Shown piece by piece: positions 1 through 7,716 of a DNA stretch of 64,000 bases. The number at the start of each line of letters is the position of its first letter. Position 1 is the first letter of the stretch. The notes beneath the pieces are model-generated. The model was not told the DNA's origin. It saw only the letters and a program-made list of their open reading frames with translations, and made no database searches. The stretch is from an uncultured Algibacter sp. (GTDB taxonomy: Bacteria > Bacteroidota > Bacteroidia > Flavobacteriales > Flavobacteriaceae): contig NZ_CANLGU010000003.1 of the NCBI RefSeq assembly GCF_947490405.1, positions 360,165-424,164 of the forward strand. Reading direction: 5' to 3'. Made by a program: the position numbers and the translations under genes.

Positions 1-1568
1 CGCCAGAACGTTTACAACAAGAACTCGTTCAAGATAGGATTAGACAAATGCATGTTAACCTCATTGCAGTAGACGAAGCACATTGTATCTCACAATGGGG
101 AAGCGATTTTAGGCCAGCATACAAAAACATAACCATATTAAGGCAACTACAGCCTAGTGTAAATGTGGTAGCCTTAACAGCTTCTGCAAAACCAGATGTA
201 GTACAAGACATTGTAAAAGAACTCGATTTTATAAACCCAAAAATCTTTAAGCAATCGTTTTTAAGACCCAATTTGGCATACATGGTGTTTCATGAAAACG
301 ATAAACATCATCGTCTTGAAATCATCTTAAAAAAGAATCCCGAATCGTCTATTATATATGTTAGAAACAGAAAACTAACCTTAGAGCTTAGTGCGTTTTT
401 AAACTCAAAAAACATTACAGCAACCCACTATCATGGTGGACTCTCAAATATTGAGAAAGACACCAACATGTTGGGGTGGTTAAACAACCAAAAACAAGTT
501 ATGGTCGCTACTAATGCCTTTGGTATGGGTATTGATAAGCCAGATGTAAAAACAGTTATACATTTAAACTTACCAGAAAGTATAGAAAGTTACTTTCAAG
601 AAGCTGGTAGAGTTGGACGAAATGGAGAAAAAGCCTTTGCCTTAATTTTAAAAAACGATAGTGATAAAGCGTTAGTTAAAAATCAATTTTTAAGTGTTTT
701 ACCAGATGTAGATTTGGTAAAACAGGTGTATAGAAAACTCTGTAGCTATTTTCAAATTTCTTATGGAGAGGGTGAATACCAAACCTTCGATTTTGATTTC
801 AACACTTTTTGTAAAACCTATAATTTTAGCTCAATTTTATGCTATAATGCCATTTTGTTACTAGACAGAAATAGCATTATAAGCTTATCCAAACAGTTTA
901 AAAACAAGGTTACTGTCCAATTTACAACATCAAATAATGTACTTTTTAGATATCTAGAAACACATGATAATATAAGTATTATAGTAAAATCCATTTTGCG
1001 CTTGTATGGAGGTATTTTTGATCATGTTACCAAAATAGATTTATCTAAAATATCCGAAAAAGCTTCGGTTACAGAACACACTATAATTCAAACACTTAAA
1101 AAACTAGAAAGCGATAAAATTATTGATTTAAGCTTAGCAAAAACCGATGCACAAATTACGTTTTTAGAACCGCGAGAAGATGATAAAACCATCAACAGAA
1201 TTGCCTCTATAATAAACCAACAAAACAAACTAAAGCAACGCCAAGTTAAGGCAATGCTTGATTATATTGAGGATGATTCGGTTTGTAAAAGTATGCAACT
1301 CCTCGCCTATTTTGGAGAAAAAAAATTAGAACCTTGTGGTGTGTGTTCTGTTTGCATAAACACAAAAAGGAAAAAGAAGCCACAAGATTTAAAAAGTGTA
1401 AAAAAAGACATCATTCAATTACTAGAAAAAGGAGAACAATCTTCCAGAGCCATAGTAGCCCATTTAGATTGTGAAGACAAGGATATAAAAACGGTTTTAA
1501 AGCTCTTATTAGAGCACCAAATTATTAGCATTACACCATCAAACACCTATAAATTAAGTCATTTATAA
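1..1568 (+). CDS. recQ: ATP-dependent DNA helicase RecQ, C-terminal part
   Basis: The reading frame is open from the left edge (first full codon at position 3) to the stop at 1568, so the N-terminus, including the Walker A region, lies outside the window. The 521 visible residues begin just before the DEAH box (VDEAHCISQWG, Walker B of RecQ superfamily 2 helicases). They continue through the second RecA-like lobe, with GMGIDKPDV and the QEAGRVGRNG motif VI. The zinc-binding subdomain follows (cysteines in CKSMQLLAYFG and CGVCSVC) and then a winged helix. No HRDC domain is visible before the stop. RecQ is a 3'-5' helicase of replication fork repair and recombination in the cytoplasm. The internal ATG at 48 is not the true start. 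Confidence 0.95.
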   Translation, partial: PERLQQELVQDRIRQMHVNLIAVDEAHCISQWGSDFRPAYKNITILRQLQPSVNVVALTASAKPDVVQDIVKELDFINPKIFKQSFLRPNLAYMVFHENDKHHRLEIILKKNPESSIIYVRNRKLTLELSAFLNSKNITATHYHGGLSNIEKDTNMLGWLNNQKQVMVATNAFGMGIDKPDVKTVIHLNLPESIESYFQEAGRVGRNGEKAFALILKNDSDKALVKNQFLSVLPDVDLVKQVYRKLCSYFQISYGEGEYQTFDFDFNTFCKTYNFSSILCYNAILLLDRNSIISLSKQFKNKVTVQFTTSNNVLFRYLETHDNISIIVKSILRLYGGIFDHVTKIDLSKISEKASVTEHTIIQTLKKLESDKIIDLSLAKTDAQITFLEPREDDKTINRIASIINQQNKLKQRQVKAMLDYIEDDSVCKSMQLLAYFGEKKLEPCGVCSVCINTKRKKKPQDLKSVKKDIIQLLEKGEQSSRAIVAHLDCEDKDIKTVLKLLLEHQIISITPSNTYKLSHL

Positions 1569-1581
1569 AATATAACATGAC

Positions 1582-1611
1582 TTGACTTTGTAAAAAATTC
1601 AGCTACCTTCG
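1582..1611 (+). promoter_or_regulatory. Probable Bacteroidota-type promoter for the Crp/Fnr gene
   Basis: A TTG at 1582-1584 is followed after 19 bases by TACCTTCG at 1604-1611. This differs by one base from the -7 consensus TAnnTTTG known for Bacteroidota sigma factor. It lies just downstream of recQ and would give a leader of about 100 bases before the regulator gene. Confidence 0.4.
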
Positions 1612-1619
1612 TTTAACAT

Positions 1620-1674
1620 CGGATATAAAACACCTGTGCTGAACTTGTTTCAGTATTAAAACGACGCATATCCG
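1620..1674 (+). repeat. Inverted-repeat leader upstream of the Crp/Fnr gene
   Basis: CGGATAT at 1620-1626 pairs exactly with ATATCCG at 1668-1674. Inside it CTGAA (1639-1643) pairs with TTCAG (1649-1653) across CTTGT. The inner hairpin resembles a dispersed CTGAA-n5-TTCAG repeat that I recall from flavobacterial genomes (from memory, not checked). It lies where the 5' leader of the regulator transcript would be and could mark an insertion boundary. Confidence 0.4.
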
Positions 1675-1720
1675 TAAAAACACTGTGTATAAGTGCTGAA
1701 AAAAACCTGAAAAACCAAAA

Positions 1721-2287
1721 ATGAATAGATTAATAACAAAATTAAACTCTGTCTTACCTATTTCATTAGAAGAACAAAATTTAATAGAAAATAATATTAA
1801 TTTAGAAACTATTAATAAAGGTGAAATTTATTCTGAACGCGGGAAAATTTGCCAAAAATTGGGTTTCGTATTAGATGGTGTGTTTAAAGTTGTTAGAACA
1901 AACTCTAATGACGATGAATTTATACAATATTTTACTACAGAAGGACATTTTGCTGTAGATATAGACAGTTTTACTAATAAAACACCATCAAAAGAATACA
2001 TTAAGGCTTTAACAAGGTGTTCAGTCCTAACAATAACAGACAACTCTTTCAAATTATTTGAAGATAAAATTGTTAATTTTTCTAAAATAATAAGTTTAAT
2101 TAAAGAACAAGCATTACTTGAAAAATATAACTTAAAAAGTGAAATGTTTGTAGATGACGCACTAACAAAATATAATAAATTATTACAACGACACCCATCA
2201 ATAATTCAACGTATTCCTCAAAATCAAATTGCGTCTTTTTTAGGGATCACTCAATATACTCTTAGTCGAATAAGAGCAAAAAAGTAA
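1721..2287 (+). CDS. Crp/Fnr-family transcriptional regulator
   Basis: A 188-residue protein with the Crp/Fnr layout. An N-terminal cyclic-nucleotide-binding-like beta barrel (about residues 25-115) includes NKGEIYSERGKICQKLGFVL and GVFKVVRTN. A C-terminal helix-turn-helix follows (RIPQNQIASFLGITQYTLSRIR, split here only in description). The Fnr cysteine cluster is absent, and the residues that bind cAMP in Crp are not obvious, so the ligand is unknown. This short form without a long dimer helix is common in Bacteroidota. The gene is followed after 71 bases by an SDR gene on the same strand, which it may control. Confidence is high for the family and low for the signal. Confidence 0.85.
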   Translation: MNRLITKLNSVLPISLEEQNLIENNINLETINKGEIYSERGKICQKLGFVLDGVFKVVRTNSNDDEFIQYFTTEGHFAVDIDSFTNKTPSKEYIKALTRCSVLTITDNSFKLFEDKIVNFSKIISLIKEQALLEKYNLKSEMFVDDALTKYNKLLQRHPSIIQRIPQNQIASFLGITQYTLSRIRAKK

Positions 2288-2358
2288 TTTTTTGTCATAG
2301 AGCAAACTTTTTGTTTTTTTATTACTCTAGTTTTATTCTAAATTAATAAAATTAGATA

Positions 2359-3099
2359 ATGACCAAATTAAAAAATAAAACAGCAATAGTTACAGGTGCT
2401 TCAAAAGGTATTGGAGCTGAAATAGCAAAAGCAATAGCAAGAGAAGGAGCAAAAGTTATCGTTAATTATTTTTCAGACCATAACGGAGCTGAATCTGTTG
2501 TGAAAACGATTAAAAAAAACGGAGGTACTGCAATAGCTATAAAAGCTAACATCACAAAATCAGAAGATGTAAAAAATCTATTTGAGCAATCCAATAAAGC
2601 ATTTGGAAATCTTGATATACTAATAAATAATGCTGGGGTATATAATTTTGAACCCATAGAGGTTGTTACCGAAAAAGAATTTTACCATCAATTTAGCAAC
2701 AATGTTTTAAGTACAATAATTTGTATTCAAGAGGCATTAAAAATTTTCAATAAAAATGGTGCCAGCATTATAAATATTAGCTCTATTGCAAGTGTTAAAC
2801 CTACACCTATGTCCGTAGTTTATTCTGCTAGTAAAAGTGCTGTAGATTCTATTACTCAAACATTATCAAAAGAATTAGGTGCAAAAAACATTCGCGTAAA
2901 TTCAATTTTGCCTGGTCCAACTCAAACAGAAGGAAATCAAATTGCAGGAACAGAGATAGAAAATTTTGTAGTCGCAAACACTTCATTGGGGAGAATTGGA
3001 CAGCCTAAGGACATCTCTGAATTAGCTGTCTTTTTAGCTTCCGATGATTCTTCTTGGATTACAGGGCAAAAAATAGGTGTTTCAGGAGGTTTTGAATAA
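2359..3099 (+). CDS. SDR-family NAD(P)-dependent oxidoreductase
   Basis: A 246-residue classical short-chain dehydrogenase. It has the nucleotide-binding TGASKGIG near residue 13, the structural NNAG motif near residue 90, an active-site Ser in NISSIAS, and YSASK as the catalytic Tyr-x-x-x-Lys. The C-terminal end (DDSSWITGQKIGVSGGFE) is typical of the FabG/glucose-dehydrogenase-like group. It reduces or oxidises a carbonyl or alcohol in the cytoplasm; the substrate cannot be read from sequence. The methyltransferase gene starts 11 bases downstream, so the two are probably co-transcribed. The set Crp/Fnr-SDR-methyltransferase separates recQ from fmt and looks like an accessory insert. Confidence 0.88.
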   Translation: MTKLKNKTAIVTGASKGIGAEIAKAIAREGAKVIVNYFSDHNGAESVVKTIKKNGGTAIAIKANITKSEDVKNLFEQSNKAFGNLDILINNAGVYNFEPIEVVTEKEFYHQFSNNVLSTIICIQEALKIFNKNGASIINISSIASVKPTPMSVVYSASKSAVDSITQTLSKELGAKNIRVNSILPGPTQTEGNQIAGTEIENFVVANTSLGRIGQPKDISELAVFLASDDSSWITGQKIGVSGGFE

Positions 3100-3110
3100 A
3101 AAAATAAACA

Positions 3111-3818
3111 ATGATAAAATCAACAGTAAAAGAAATAAAAGAACGTTTTGATAATGATGTCGAAAGATTTTCAAATCTAGATACTGGTCAAGTAGCTACA
3201 ATTGATGCAAAAATATCTCTTGAACTTTTAACCGAAGCTTCTAAAAGAATTGTACCTAATGCTAAAAACTTATTAGATATAGGTTGTGGAGCAGGGAATT
3301 ATAGTTTGAAAATGTTAACTAAAATAGCTAACTTAAACTGTACTTTAGTTGATTTGAGCAAACCTATGTTAGATAAAGCAAAGGAAAGAGTCTCTGCCAA
3401 AACCAACAATAAAGTAGAAACTATCCAAGGAGACATTCGTGAAGTAGAGTTAAAAGAAAAAAGTTTTGACATTATATTAGCTGGAGCAGTATTGCACCAT
3501 CTACGAGATGACAACGACTGGGAAACTACTTTTAATAAACTATATAATTTACTTAAACCAGGGGGATGTTTAATGATTTCAGACTTAATAACTCAAGAAA
3601 CTAATACTGTTAATGAATATACTTGGGAACGCTATGGCGATTATCTAGAAAGTATAGACGGAAAGGAATACAGAGATAAAGTTCTAGATTATGTAGAGAA
3701 AGAAGATTCACCTAGGTCAATGACTTATCAGCTAGAATTAATGAGAAAAGTAGGTTTCAAAAAGACTGAAATTTTACACAAAAATATGTGCTTTGGTGCG
3801 TTTGGAGGTATTAAATAA
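3111..3818 (+). CDS. Class I SAM-dependent methyltransferase
   Basis: A 235-residue protein with the Rossmann-fold methyltransferase motifs. Motif I is LLDIGCGAGNYSLKML at about residues 47-62, the motif II acidic residue is in CTLVDLSKPML, and the later motif is DIILAGAVLHHL. It has the form of Methyltransf_25/UbiE-like small-molecule methyltransferases. The acceptor is not recognisable. The gene sits 11 bases after the SDR gene and is followed by a hairpin terminator at 3851-3888, so it ends the small transcription unit. A role in modifying a small metabolite together with the SDR is plausible but unproven. Confidence 0.85.
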   Translation: MIKSTVKEIKERFDNDVERFSNLDTGQVATIDAKISLELLTEASKRIVPNAKNLLDIGCGAGNYSLKMLTKIANLNCTLVDLSKPMLDKAKERVSAKTNNKVETIQGDIREVELKEKSFDIILAGAVLHHLRDDNDWETTFNKLYNLLKPGGCLMISDLITQETNTVNEYTWERYGDYLESIDGKEYRDKVLDYVEKEDSPRSMTYQLELMRKVGFKKTEILHKNMCFGAFGGIK

Positions 3819-3850
3819 AAACCTACACACAACAATGTATAAAAAACATA

Positions 3851-3888
3851 GGGCATTTGGTACTTAATCGAATGTCCTTTTATTTTTT
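3851..3888 (+). terminator. Rho-independent terminator after the methyltransferase
   Basis: GGGCATT (3851-3857) pairs with AATGTCC (3871-3877) with one G-T pair. It is followed directly by a T-rich tract to 3888. Confidence 0.6.
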
Positions 3889-3894
3889 AAAGTC

Positions 3895-3954
3895 GCCAAA
3901 TATAAAATATAGCATTTTCAACAAAAAAGATAAAAGCAAAATATTATATTTGGC
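3895..3954. repeat. Imperfect 14-16 bp inverted repeat
   Basis: GCCAAATATAAAATAT at 3895-3910 is matched by ATATTATATTTGGC at 3941-3954, which is its reverse complement except for two extra A in the first arm. The 30-base interior has no gene. It could be the end structure of a small mobile remnant or an accessory-insert boundary. Confidence 0.5.
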
Positions 3955-4083
3955 TAAGTAATAAACCCAAACGATAGTGCTTTTCACCTGCCCTACGTTT
4001 CTTATACTGAACGCTAAACGAAACTCTCCAAAAATTAAAAAAATCCAAATAAAAAACAGAAGTTTGCAGATATGCCCGCGTTA

Positions 4084-4167
4084 GGGATAGTAGAGGAAAG
4101 CCCACAGCTTTTTCGCCTTAGCGCAAAAGCGAGGACTTGTAACGGATAGCCCGCCCCCTTTTCGGGG
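4084..4167 (+). repeat. Repeat-hairpin-repeat element upstream of fmt
   Basis: Two related 20-mers at 4084-4103 and 4133-4152 share GGA, GTA, GGA and a terminal AGCCC in the same spacing. They flank a hairpin of GCTTTTTCGC (4107-4116) and GCGCAAAAGC (4121-4130) with loop CTTA. A second small hairpin, CCCC/GGGG at 4155-4158 and 4164-4167, follows. No reading frame fits. It could be a structured RNA, part of the fmt leader, or a dispersed repeat. I recall similar sequences in other Flavobacteriaceae but cannot verify this. Confidence 0.5.
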
Positions 4168-4197
4168 TAACGCCCAAATTTTAAAATATAAAAATAA

Positions 4198-5145
4198 ATG
4201 AAAAAATTAAGAATTGTTTTTATGGGTACGCCAGATTTTGCGGTGGCTACTTTAAAAACTCTGGTAGAACATAATTATGATATTGTAGGTGTAATTACGG
4301 CTCCTGACAAACCTGCTGGACGTGGTAGAAAACTTAATGAAAGTGCTGTAAAAAAGTATGCAAAATCTCAAGACTTAAATATTTTGCAGCCTACAAACTT
4401 AAAAAACGAAGATTTTCTTGAAGAATTAAAAGCGTTACGTGCAAACCTACAAATAGTTGTAGCTTTTAGGATGTTACCTAAAGTGGTTTGGCAAATGCCA
4501 GAATTTGGGACGTTTAATTTACACGCTTCGTTATTACCTAACTATAGAGGTGCGGCACCAATAAATTGGGCTATTATTAATGGGGAAACAAAAACTGGGG
4601 TTTCAACTTTTTTTATTGATGAGAAAATAGATACTGGCGATATGATTCTTCAAGAAGATATTGACATTAAACCAGATGAGAATGCTGGGAGCCTACATGA
4701 TAAACTCATGGCTATTGGTAGCCAATTGGTTTTAAAAACGGTAAAATCTATCGAGGAAGGTGATGTAAAAACGATACCTCAAACTGAAACGAAAAACATA
4801 AAAACGGCTTACAAACTTAATAGAGATAATTGTAAAATTGATTGGACGGCTTCTATTGATCACATTTATAATCATATTCGTGGACTATCGCCTTATCCTG
4901 CTGCGTGGTGTACATTAATTAATGGAGATGATGATTTAGATATTAAGGTATATAAAGTTGATAAAGAATTGGATAATCATGCTCTAAGCAATGGGACTAT
5001 TGTAGCATCAAAAAAAGAATTAAAGGTTGCCGTAACAAAAGGTTATATAATTATTAATGAAATTAAGCTTCCGGGGAAACGTGCTATGGATGTAAAATCG
5101 CTGTTAAATGGTTATACCTTTCATGAAAATGCTAAAATGCTCTAA
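4198..5145 (+). CDS. fmt: Methionyl-tRNA formyltransferase
   Basis: A 315-residue protein of normal family length. It transfers a formyl group from 10-formyl-tetrahydrofolate to initiator Met-tRNA, which is needed for normal translation start. The N-terminal formyltransferase domain contains RIVFMGTPDFAV, the tRNA-contact loop APDKPAGRGRKL, and FNLHASLLPNYRGAAPINWA with catalytic Asn, His and later Asp (DTGDMILQ). The C-terminal OB-fold domain begins near residue 205 (INEIKLPGKRAMDVKSLLNG). It lies between the structured repeat element and the HU gene. The proximity of recQ, fmt, HU and algH/yqgE is a familiar flavobacterial arrangement, from memory. Confidence 0.97.
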   Translation: MKKLRIVFMGTPDFAVATLKTLVEHNYDIVGVITAPDKPAGRGRKLNESAVKKYAKSQDLNILQPTNLKNEDFLEELKALRANLQIVVAFRMLPKVVWQMPEFGTFNLHASLLPNYRGAAPINWAIINGETKTGVSTFFIDEKIDTGDMILQEDIDIKPDENAGSLHDKLMAIGSQLVLKTVKSIEEGDVKTIPQTETKNIKTAYKLNRDNCKIDWTASIDHIYNHIRGLSPYPAAWCTLINGDDDLDIKVYKVDKELDNHALSNGTIVASKKELKVAVTKGYIIINEIKLPGKRAMDVKSLLNGYTFHENAKML

Positions 5146-5156
5146 ACCCTTACCCC

Positions 5157-5223
5157 TGTTGATATTGACAAAAAATCGATAAAAAGCACTTCCTTTATTA
5201 ACAAATGTCTCAAGTTATCAACA
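5157..5223. other. Cluster of three DnaA-box-like 9-mers
   Basis: TGTTGATAT (5157-5165), TTATTAACA (5195-5203) and TTATCAACA (5215-5223) each differ by one or two bases from the bacterial DnaA box TTATCCACA or its complement. They lie in the fmt-HU gap, an AT-rich stretch. They may be chance matches in AT-rich DNA or sites for DnaA or HU-linked regulation. Confidence 0.25.
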
Positions 5224-5249
5224 AAACTGTGTTTTTCCCTTGCCTGTAC

Positions 5250-5279
5250 TTGCGTGATTGCATAATCCGTATAAATTTG
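5250..5279 (+). promoter_or_regulatory. Promoter for the HU gene (TTG-N19-TAAATTTG)
   Basis: TTG at 5250-5252 is separated by exactly 19 bases from TAAATTTG at 5272-5279, a full match to the Bacteroidota -33/-7 pattern. It lies 54 bases before the HU start codon. Confidence 0.65.
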
Positions 5280-5333
5280 TAAAGGATTTAACAAAAATGT
5301 TTAACCGATTTATTAATAATTAAATTTTATATT

Positions 5334-5606
5334 ATGAACAAAACAGATTTAATCGACGCAATGGCAGAACACGCTGGAATTACTAAAGCAGCTGCAAAAA
5401 AAGCATTAGAATGTGCTTTAATTGAAATTGAAGGTTCTTTACAAAAAGGTAATAGAGTTTCTTTAGTAGGATTTGGTTCTTGGTCAGTGTCTAAAAGAGC
5501 AGCAAGAGAAGGAAGAAATCCTCAAACTGGTGCTACAATCAAAATCAAAGCTAAAAACGTTGTTAAGTTTAAAGCTGGATCTGATTTATCAAGTGCAGTA
5601 AACTAA
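5334..5606 (+). CDS. HU-family DNA-binding protein
   Basis: A 90-residue histone-like protein that bends and compacts DNA as a dimer in the nucleoid. It has the usual two N-terminal helices (MNKTDLIDAMAEHAGITKAA) and the signature region GFGSWSVSKRAAREGRNPQTG, whose beta-ribbon arm inserts into the minor groove. Length is typical of HU. It has its own consensus promoter and a strong hairpin terminator, so it is monocistronic. HU and IHF subunits are hard to tell apart in this phylum; HU is the safer name. Confidence 0.95.
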   Translation: MNKTDLIDAMAEHAGITKAAAKKALECALIEIEGSLQKGNRVSLVGFGSWSVSKRAAREGRNPQTGATIKIKAKNVVKFKAGSDLSSAVN

Positions 5607-5628
5607 TTAATTAGTTATTATACCATAT

Positions 5629-5660
5629 AAAAAGCTTCCATATATTGGAAGCTTTTTTTA
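5629..5660 (+). terminator. Rho-independent terminator after the HU gene
   Basis: GCTTCCA (5634-5640), loop TATAT, TGGAAGC (5646-5652), then seven T. The A-tract before the stem makes it potentially bidirectional. Confidence 0.85.
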
Positions 5661-5728
5661 TATATTTTACTTTGAGTTGCATTTTTAATAAATAAATATT
5701 AGATTTAATTATTAATTCCTCAAAAAAC

Positions 5729-6289
5729 ATGGTTACAACAAAACCCAAAAAAGGAGATTTATTAATCGCTGAACCTGCAATTATAGGTGATGTTTCATTT
5801 AATCGTTCTATCGTTTTGCTTGCTGACCATTCTGATGAAGGTTCTATTGGTTTTATTCTTAACAAGCCTCTTGAATACAATATAAATGATTTAATCCCTG
5901 AAGTTGAGGCCACTTTTAAGGTATACAACGGAGGCCCTGTGGAACAAGACAACTTATACTTTATTCATAAAATACCACACCTTATTCCAAATAGCATAGA
6001 AATATCTCTAGGTATTTTTTGGGGTGGAGATTTTACAAAAGTTGCAGAACTTATTAAAAACAATACCATAAAGGAAAACGATATTAAGTTTTTCTTGGGT
6101 TACTCGGGTTGGGAATCGAGTCAGTTAGAGAATGAGCTAAAAGCAAGTTCTTGGGTTGTAACTGAAAATATTTACAAAAAGAATATCATAGAAAAAGACT
6201 ACGAAACATTTTGGAAAGAAAAAATGCTTGAGTTTGGAGGCGAATACAGCATCTGGTCTAATGCTCCAGAAAACCCTAGTTATAACTAA
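5729..6289 (+). CDS. YqgE/AlgH family protein
   Basis: A 186-residue member of the conserved UPF0301 (YqgE/AlgH) family. Family signatures are GDLLIAEPAIIGDVSFNRSI near the start, HSDEGSIGFILNKPL, YNGGPVEQDNLYFIH, FFLGYSGWESSQLENELK and SSWVV. The molecular role is not settled; AlgH was first linked to alginate gene regulation in Pseudomonas, but the family is broad. It is probably cytoplasmic, with no signal peptide. Its stop overlaps by four bases the stop region of the aminotransferase gene on the opposite strand, so the two genes converge with no terminator space between them. Confidence 0.92.
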   Translation: MVTTKPKKGDLLIAEPAIIGDVSFNRSIVLLADHSDEGSIGFILNKPLEYNINDLIPEVEATFKVYNGGPVEQDNLYFIHKIPHLIPNSIEISLGIFWGGDFTKVAELIKNNTIKENDIKFFLGYSGWESSQLENELKASSWVVTENIYKKNIIEKDYETFWKEKMLEFGGEYSIWSNAPENPSYN

Positions 6290-7128
6290 GTTAATCTTAT
6301 TTTTACATTTAGCTTCTGAAGTATAGTCTTACTTGTAGAATTACTGAATATCTTTTTTCTATACTTACTAACGGGTTGAATGCCTGTGATTACATTTGTT
6401 ATAAATAATTCATCAGCTTTTTGAATTTCAAACGGAGAGATAGAATCTTCAACTAACTCAAATTCTGGAGTTTTTTCAATAATACCTAAAACTTGAGTTC
6501 GCATTACTCCTTTTAAACACCCATCACTTAAAGGAGCTGTTTTTATCTTATTGCCTTTTACCAAAAACACATTACCATTTAAGGCCTCAACAACCTGTTT
6601 ATTGGTGTTTAATAACAAGCAATTATTCAAACTATTTTCTTTTGCATAAATGCTAGCTACAACGTTTAAAGCCTTGTTATTCGTTTTTAAAGTTGAAAGC
6701 AAACTTGGAGACACATAATAATCTTTGAATAAGTCAACTTCATAAAAATCTTCATTCAATAAATAAAAGTCTTCAGATATAGGTTTTACTGAAATCACAA
6801 AATTAATATGATTTGTTTCTGGAGTATATAAACCACCCTCTTTTCTGTGTACTTGTAGCTTAATTCTTGATGACACCTGAGATAATGAATTAGCCTCTAT
6901 GGTTTTGTGAATTTCACTTTCTAAAAATTCCATGGTAAAGTTCATAGGAATTTCCATGCGCATAATACGCATTGAAGCTATTAATCTAAAATAATGATCT
7001 TCCCAAAATAATATCTTTCCATTTACTACTTTGATTGTTTCAAACAAAGCATCTCCATAAGCATAACCCCTATTGGCTATGGAAACGTGAGTATTATTCT
7101 CTAAAATAGAGCCATCAAAATTTATCAT
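6286..7128 (-). CDS. Aminotransferase class IV (BCAT/aminodeoxychorismate lyase-like)
   Basis: A 280-residue fold-type IV PLP enzyme. The N-terminus has NRGYAYGDALFETIKVVNGK, the usual class IV opening. The PLP lysine is expected in SSRIKLQVHRK, and VEALNGNVFLVKGN and LKGVMRTQVL match the cofactor-phosphate region. The family includes branched-chain aminotransferase, D-amino acid aminotransferase and 4-amino-4-deoxychorismate lyase (PabC). The length and flavobacterial context fit a PabC-like role in folate synthesis, but the sequence does not decide. The start ATG is preceded directly by a T-run and hairpin (7129-7165) that can end transcription of the gene upstream. Confidence 0.85.
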   Translation of the reverse strand: MINFDGSILENNTHVSIANRGYAYGDALFETIKVVNGKILFWEDHYFRLIASMRIMRMEIPMNFTMEFLESEIHKTIEANSLSQVSSRIKLQVHRKEGGLYTPETNHINFVISVKPISEDFYLLNEDFYEVDLFKDYYVSPSLLSTLKTNNKALNVVASIYAKENSLNNCLLLNTNKQVVEALNGNVFLVKGNKIKTAPLSDGCLKGVMRTQVLGIIEKTPEFELVEDSISPFEIQKADELFITNVITGIQPVSKYRKKIFSNSTSKTILQKLNVKIRLT

Positions 7129-7165
7129 AAAAAAAGTCCGCTACTTTAATACGTTAAGCGCGGAC
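7129..7165 (-). terminator. Hairpin and T-run between the START-like and aminotransferase genes
   Basis: On the minus strand GTCCGC (7165-7160) pairs with GCGGAC (7141-7136). Seven T follow and run straight into the ATG of the aminotransferase gene. TATATTTG, a -7-like motif on the same strand, overlaps the start of the first arm. The site may be both terminator and promoter. Confidence 0.6.
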
Positions 7166-7191
7166 AAATATAAGATTAAAATAGGTTTTAA

Positions 7192-7584
7192 TTATACAGA
7201 ACCTAGTACTTGTTTTAAATCTGAAATTTGATTTTCCCAAAGCATTTTTGCTTCATCAACCTCATCATCATCAGCAAAATCTGTAACCATTAAAGAGACA
7301 TCTTTAGTGATTTCATCTACTTGAATTCTAATTTCAAAATAGCATGATAAATCATCTTCTTCATCAGCCAACCATCTAAACTTAACACGCTCTCCACTTT
7401 TCTTACTTAATAATTTTGCCTGTTCTTCGCTATCATCCCAAATAAATGTAAACAACTCTCCACGAGAATTTACATTATCTGAGAACCATTCAGATAAACC
7501 AGACGGTGTAGATATGTATTGATATAATAATTGTGGTGAAGCATGAATAGGAAATTCTATTTCAAATTTAACTTTGTCGTCCAT
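7192..7584 (-). CDS. START-like domain protein
   Basis: A 130-residue, very acidic cytoplasmic protein. It matches the small SRPBCC/START-like proteins conserved across Bacteroidota: FPIHASPQLLYQYISTPSGL and LSEWFSDNV at the front, FTFIWDDSEEQAKL in the middle, and a C-terminal helix ending in MLWENQISDLKQVLGS. The fold forms a hydrophobic cavity and resembles AHSA1-type proteins, but ligand and function are unknown. There is no signal peptide. It precedes the aminotransferase gene by about 60 bases that contain a terminator, so it is probably transcribed alone. Confidence 0.8.
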   Translation of the reverse strand: MDDKVKFEIEFPIHASPQLLYQYISTPSGLSEWFSDNVNSRGELFTFIWDDSEEQAKLLSKKSGERVKFRWLADEEDDLSCYFEIRIQVDEITKDVSLMVTDFADDDEVDEAKMLWENQISDLKQVLGSV

Positions 7585-7674
7585 TATTTGTTTTTAAAAT
7601 TAAGCGTTGCTCAATATATACATTAATTGATAAGATTTACAATTATTTTTCATAATATTTTGCACAAGTTATGT

Positions 7675-7704
7675 TTGCGCACTTTAAATTTGTTGTTATA
7701 TTTG
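7675..7704 (+). promoter_or_regulatory. Promoter for tRNA-Met (TTG-N19-TATATTTG)
   Basis: TTG at 7675-7677 and TATATTTG at 7697-7704 are 19 bases apart, a full match to the Bacteroidota promoter pattern. The mature tRNA begins 13 bases downstream. Confidence 0.75.
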
Positions 7705-7716
7705 CAACCTCAAAAT

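Noticed and set aside
5157..5223. Replication origin
   Set aside because: Only three imperfect DnaA boxes, and no dnaA or dnaN gene nearby. Kept as a weak finding only.
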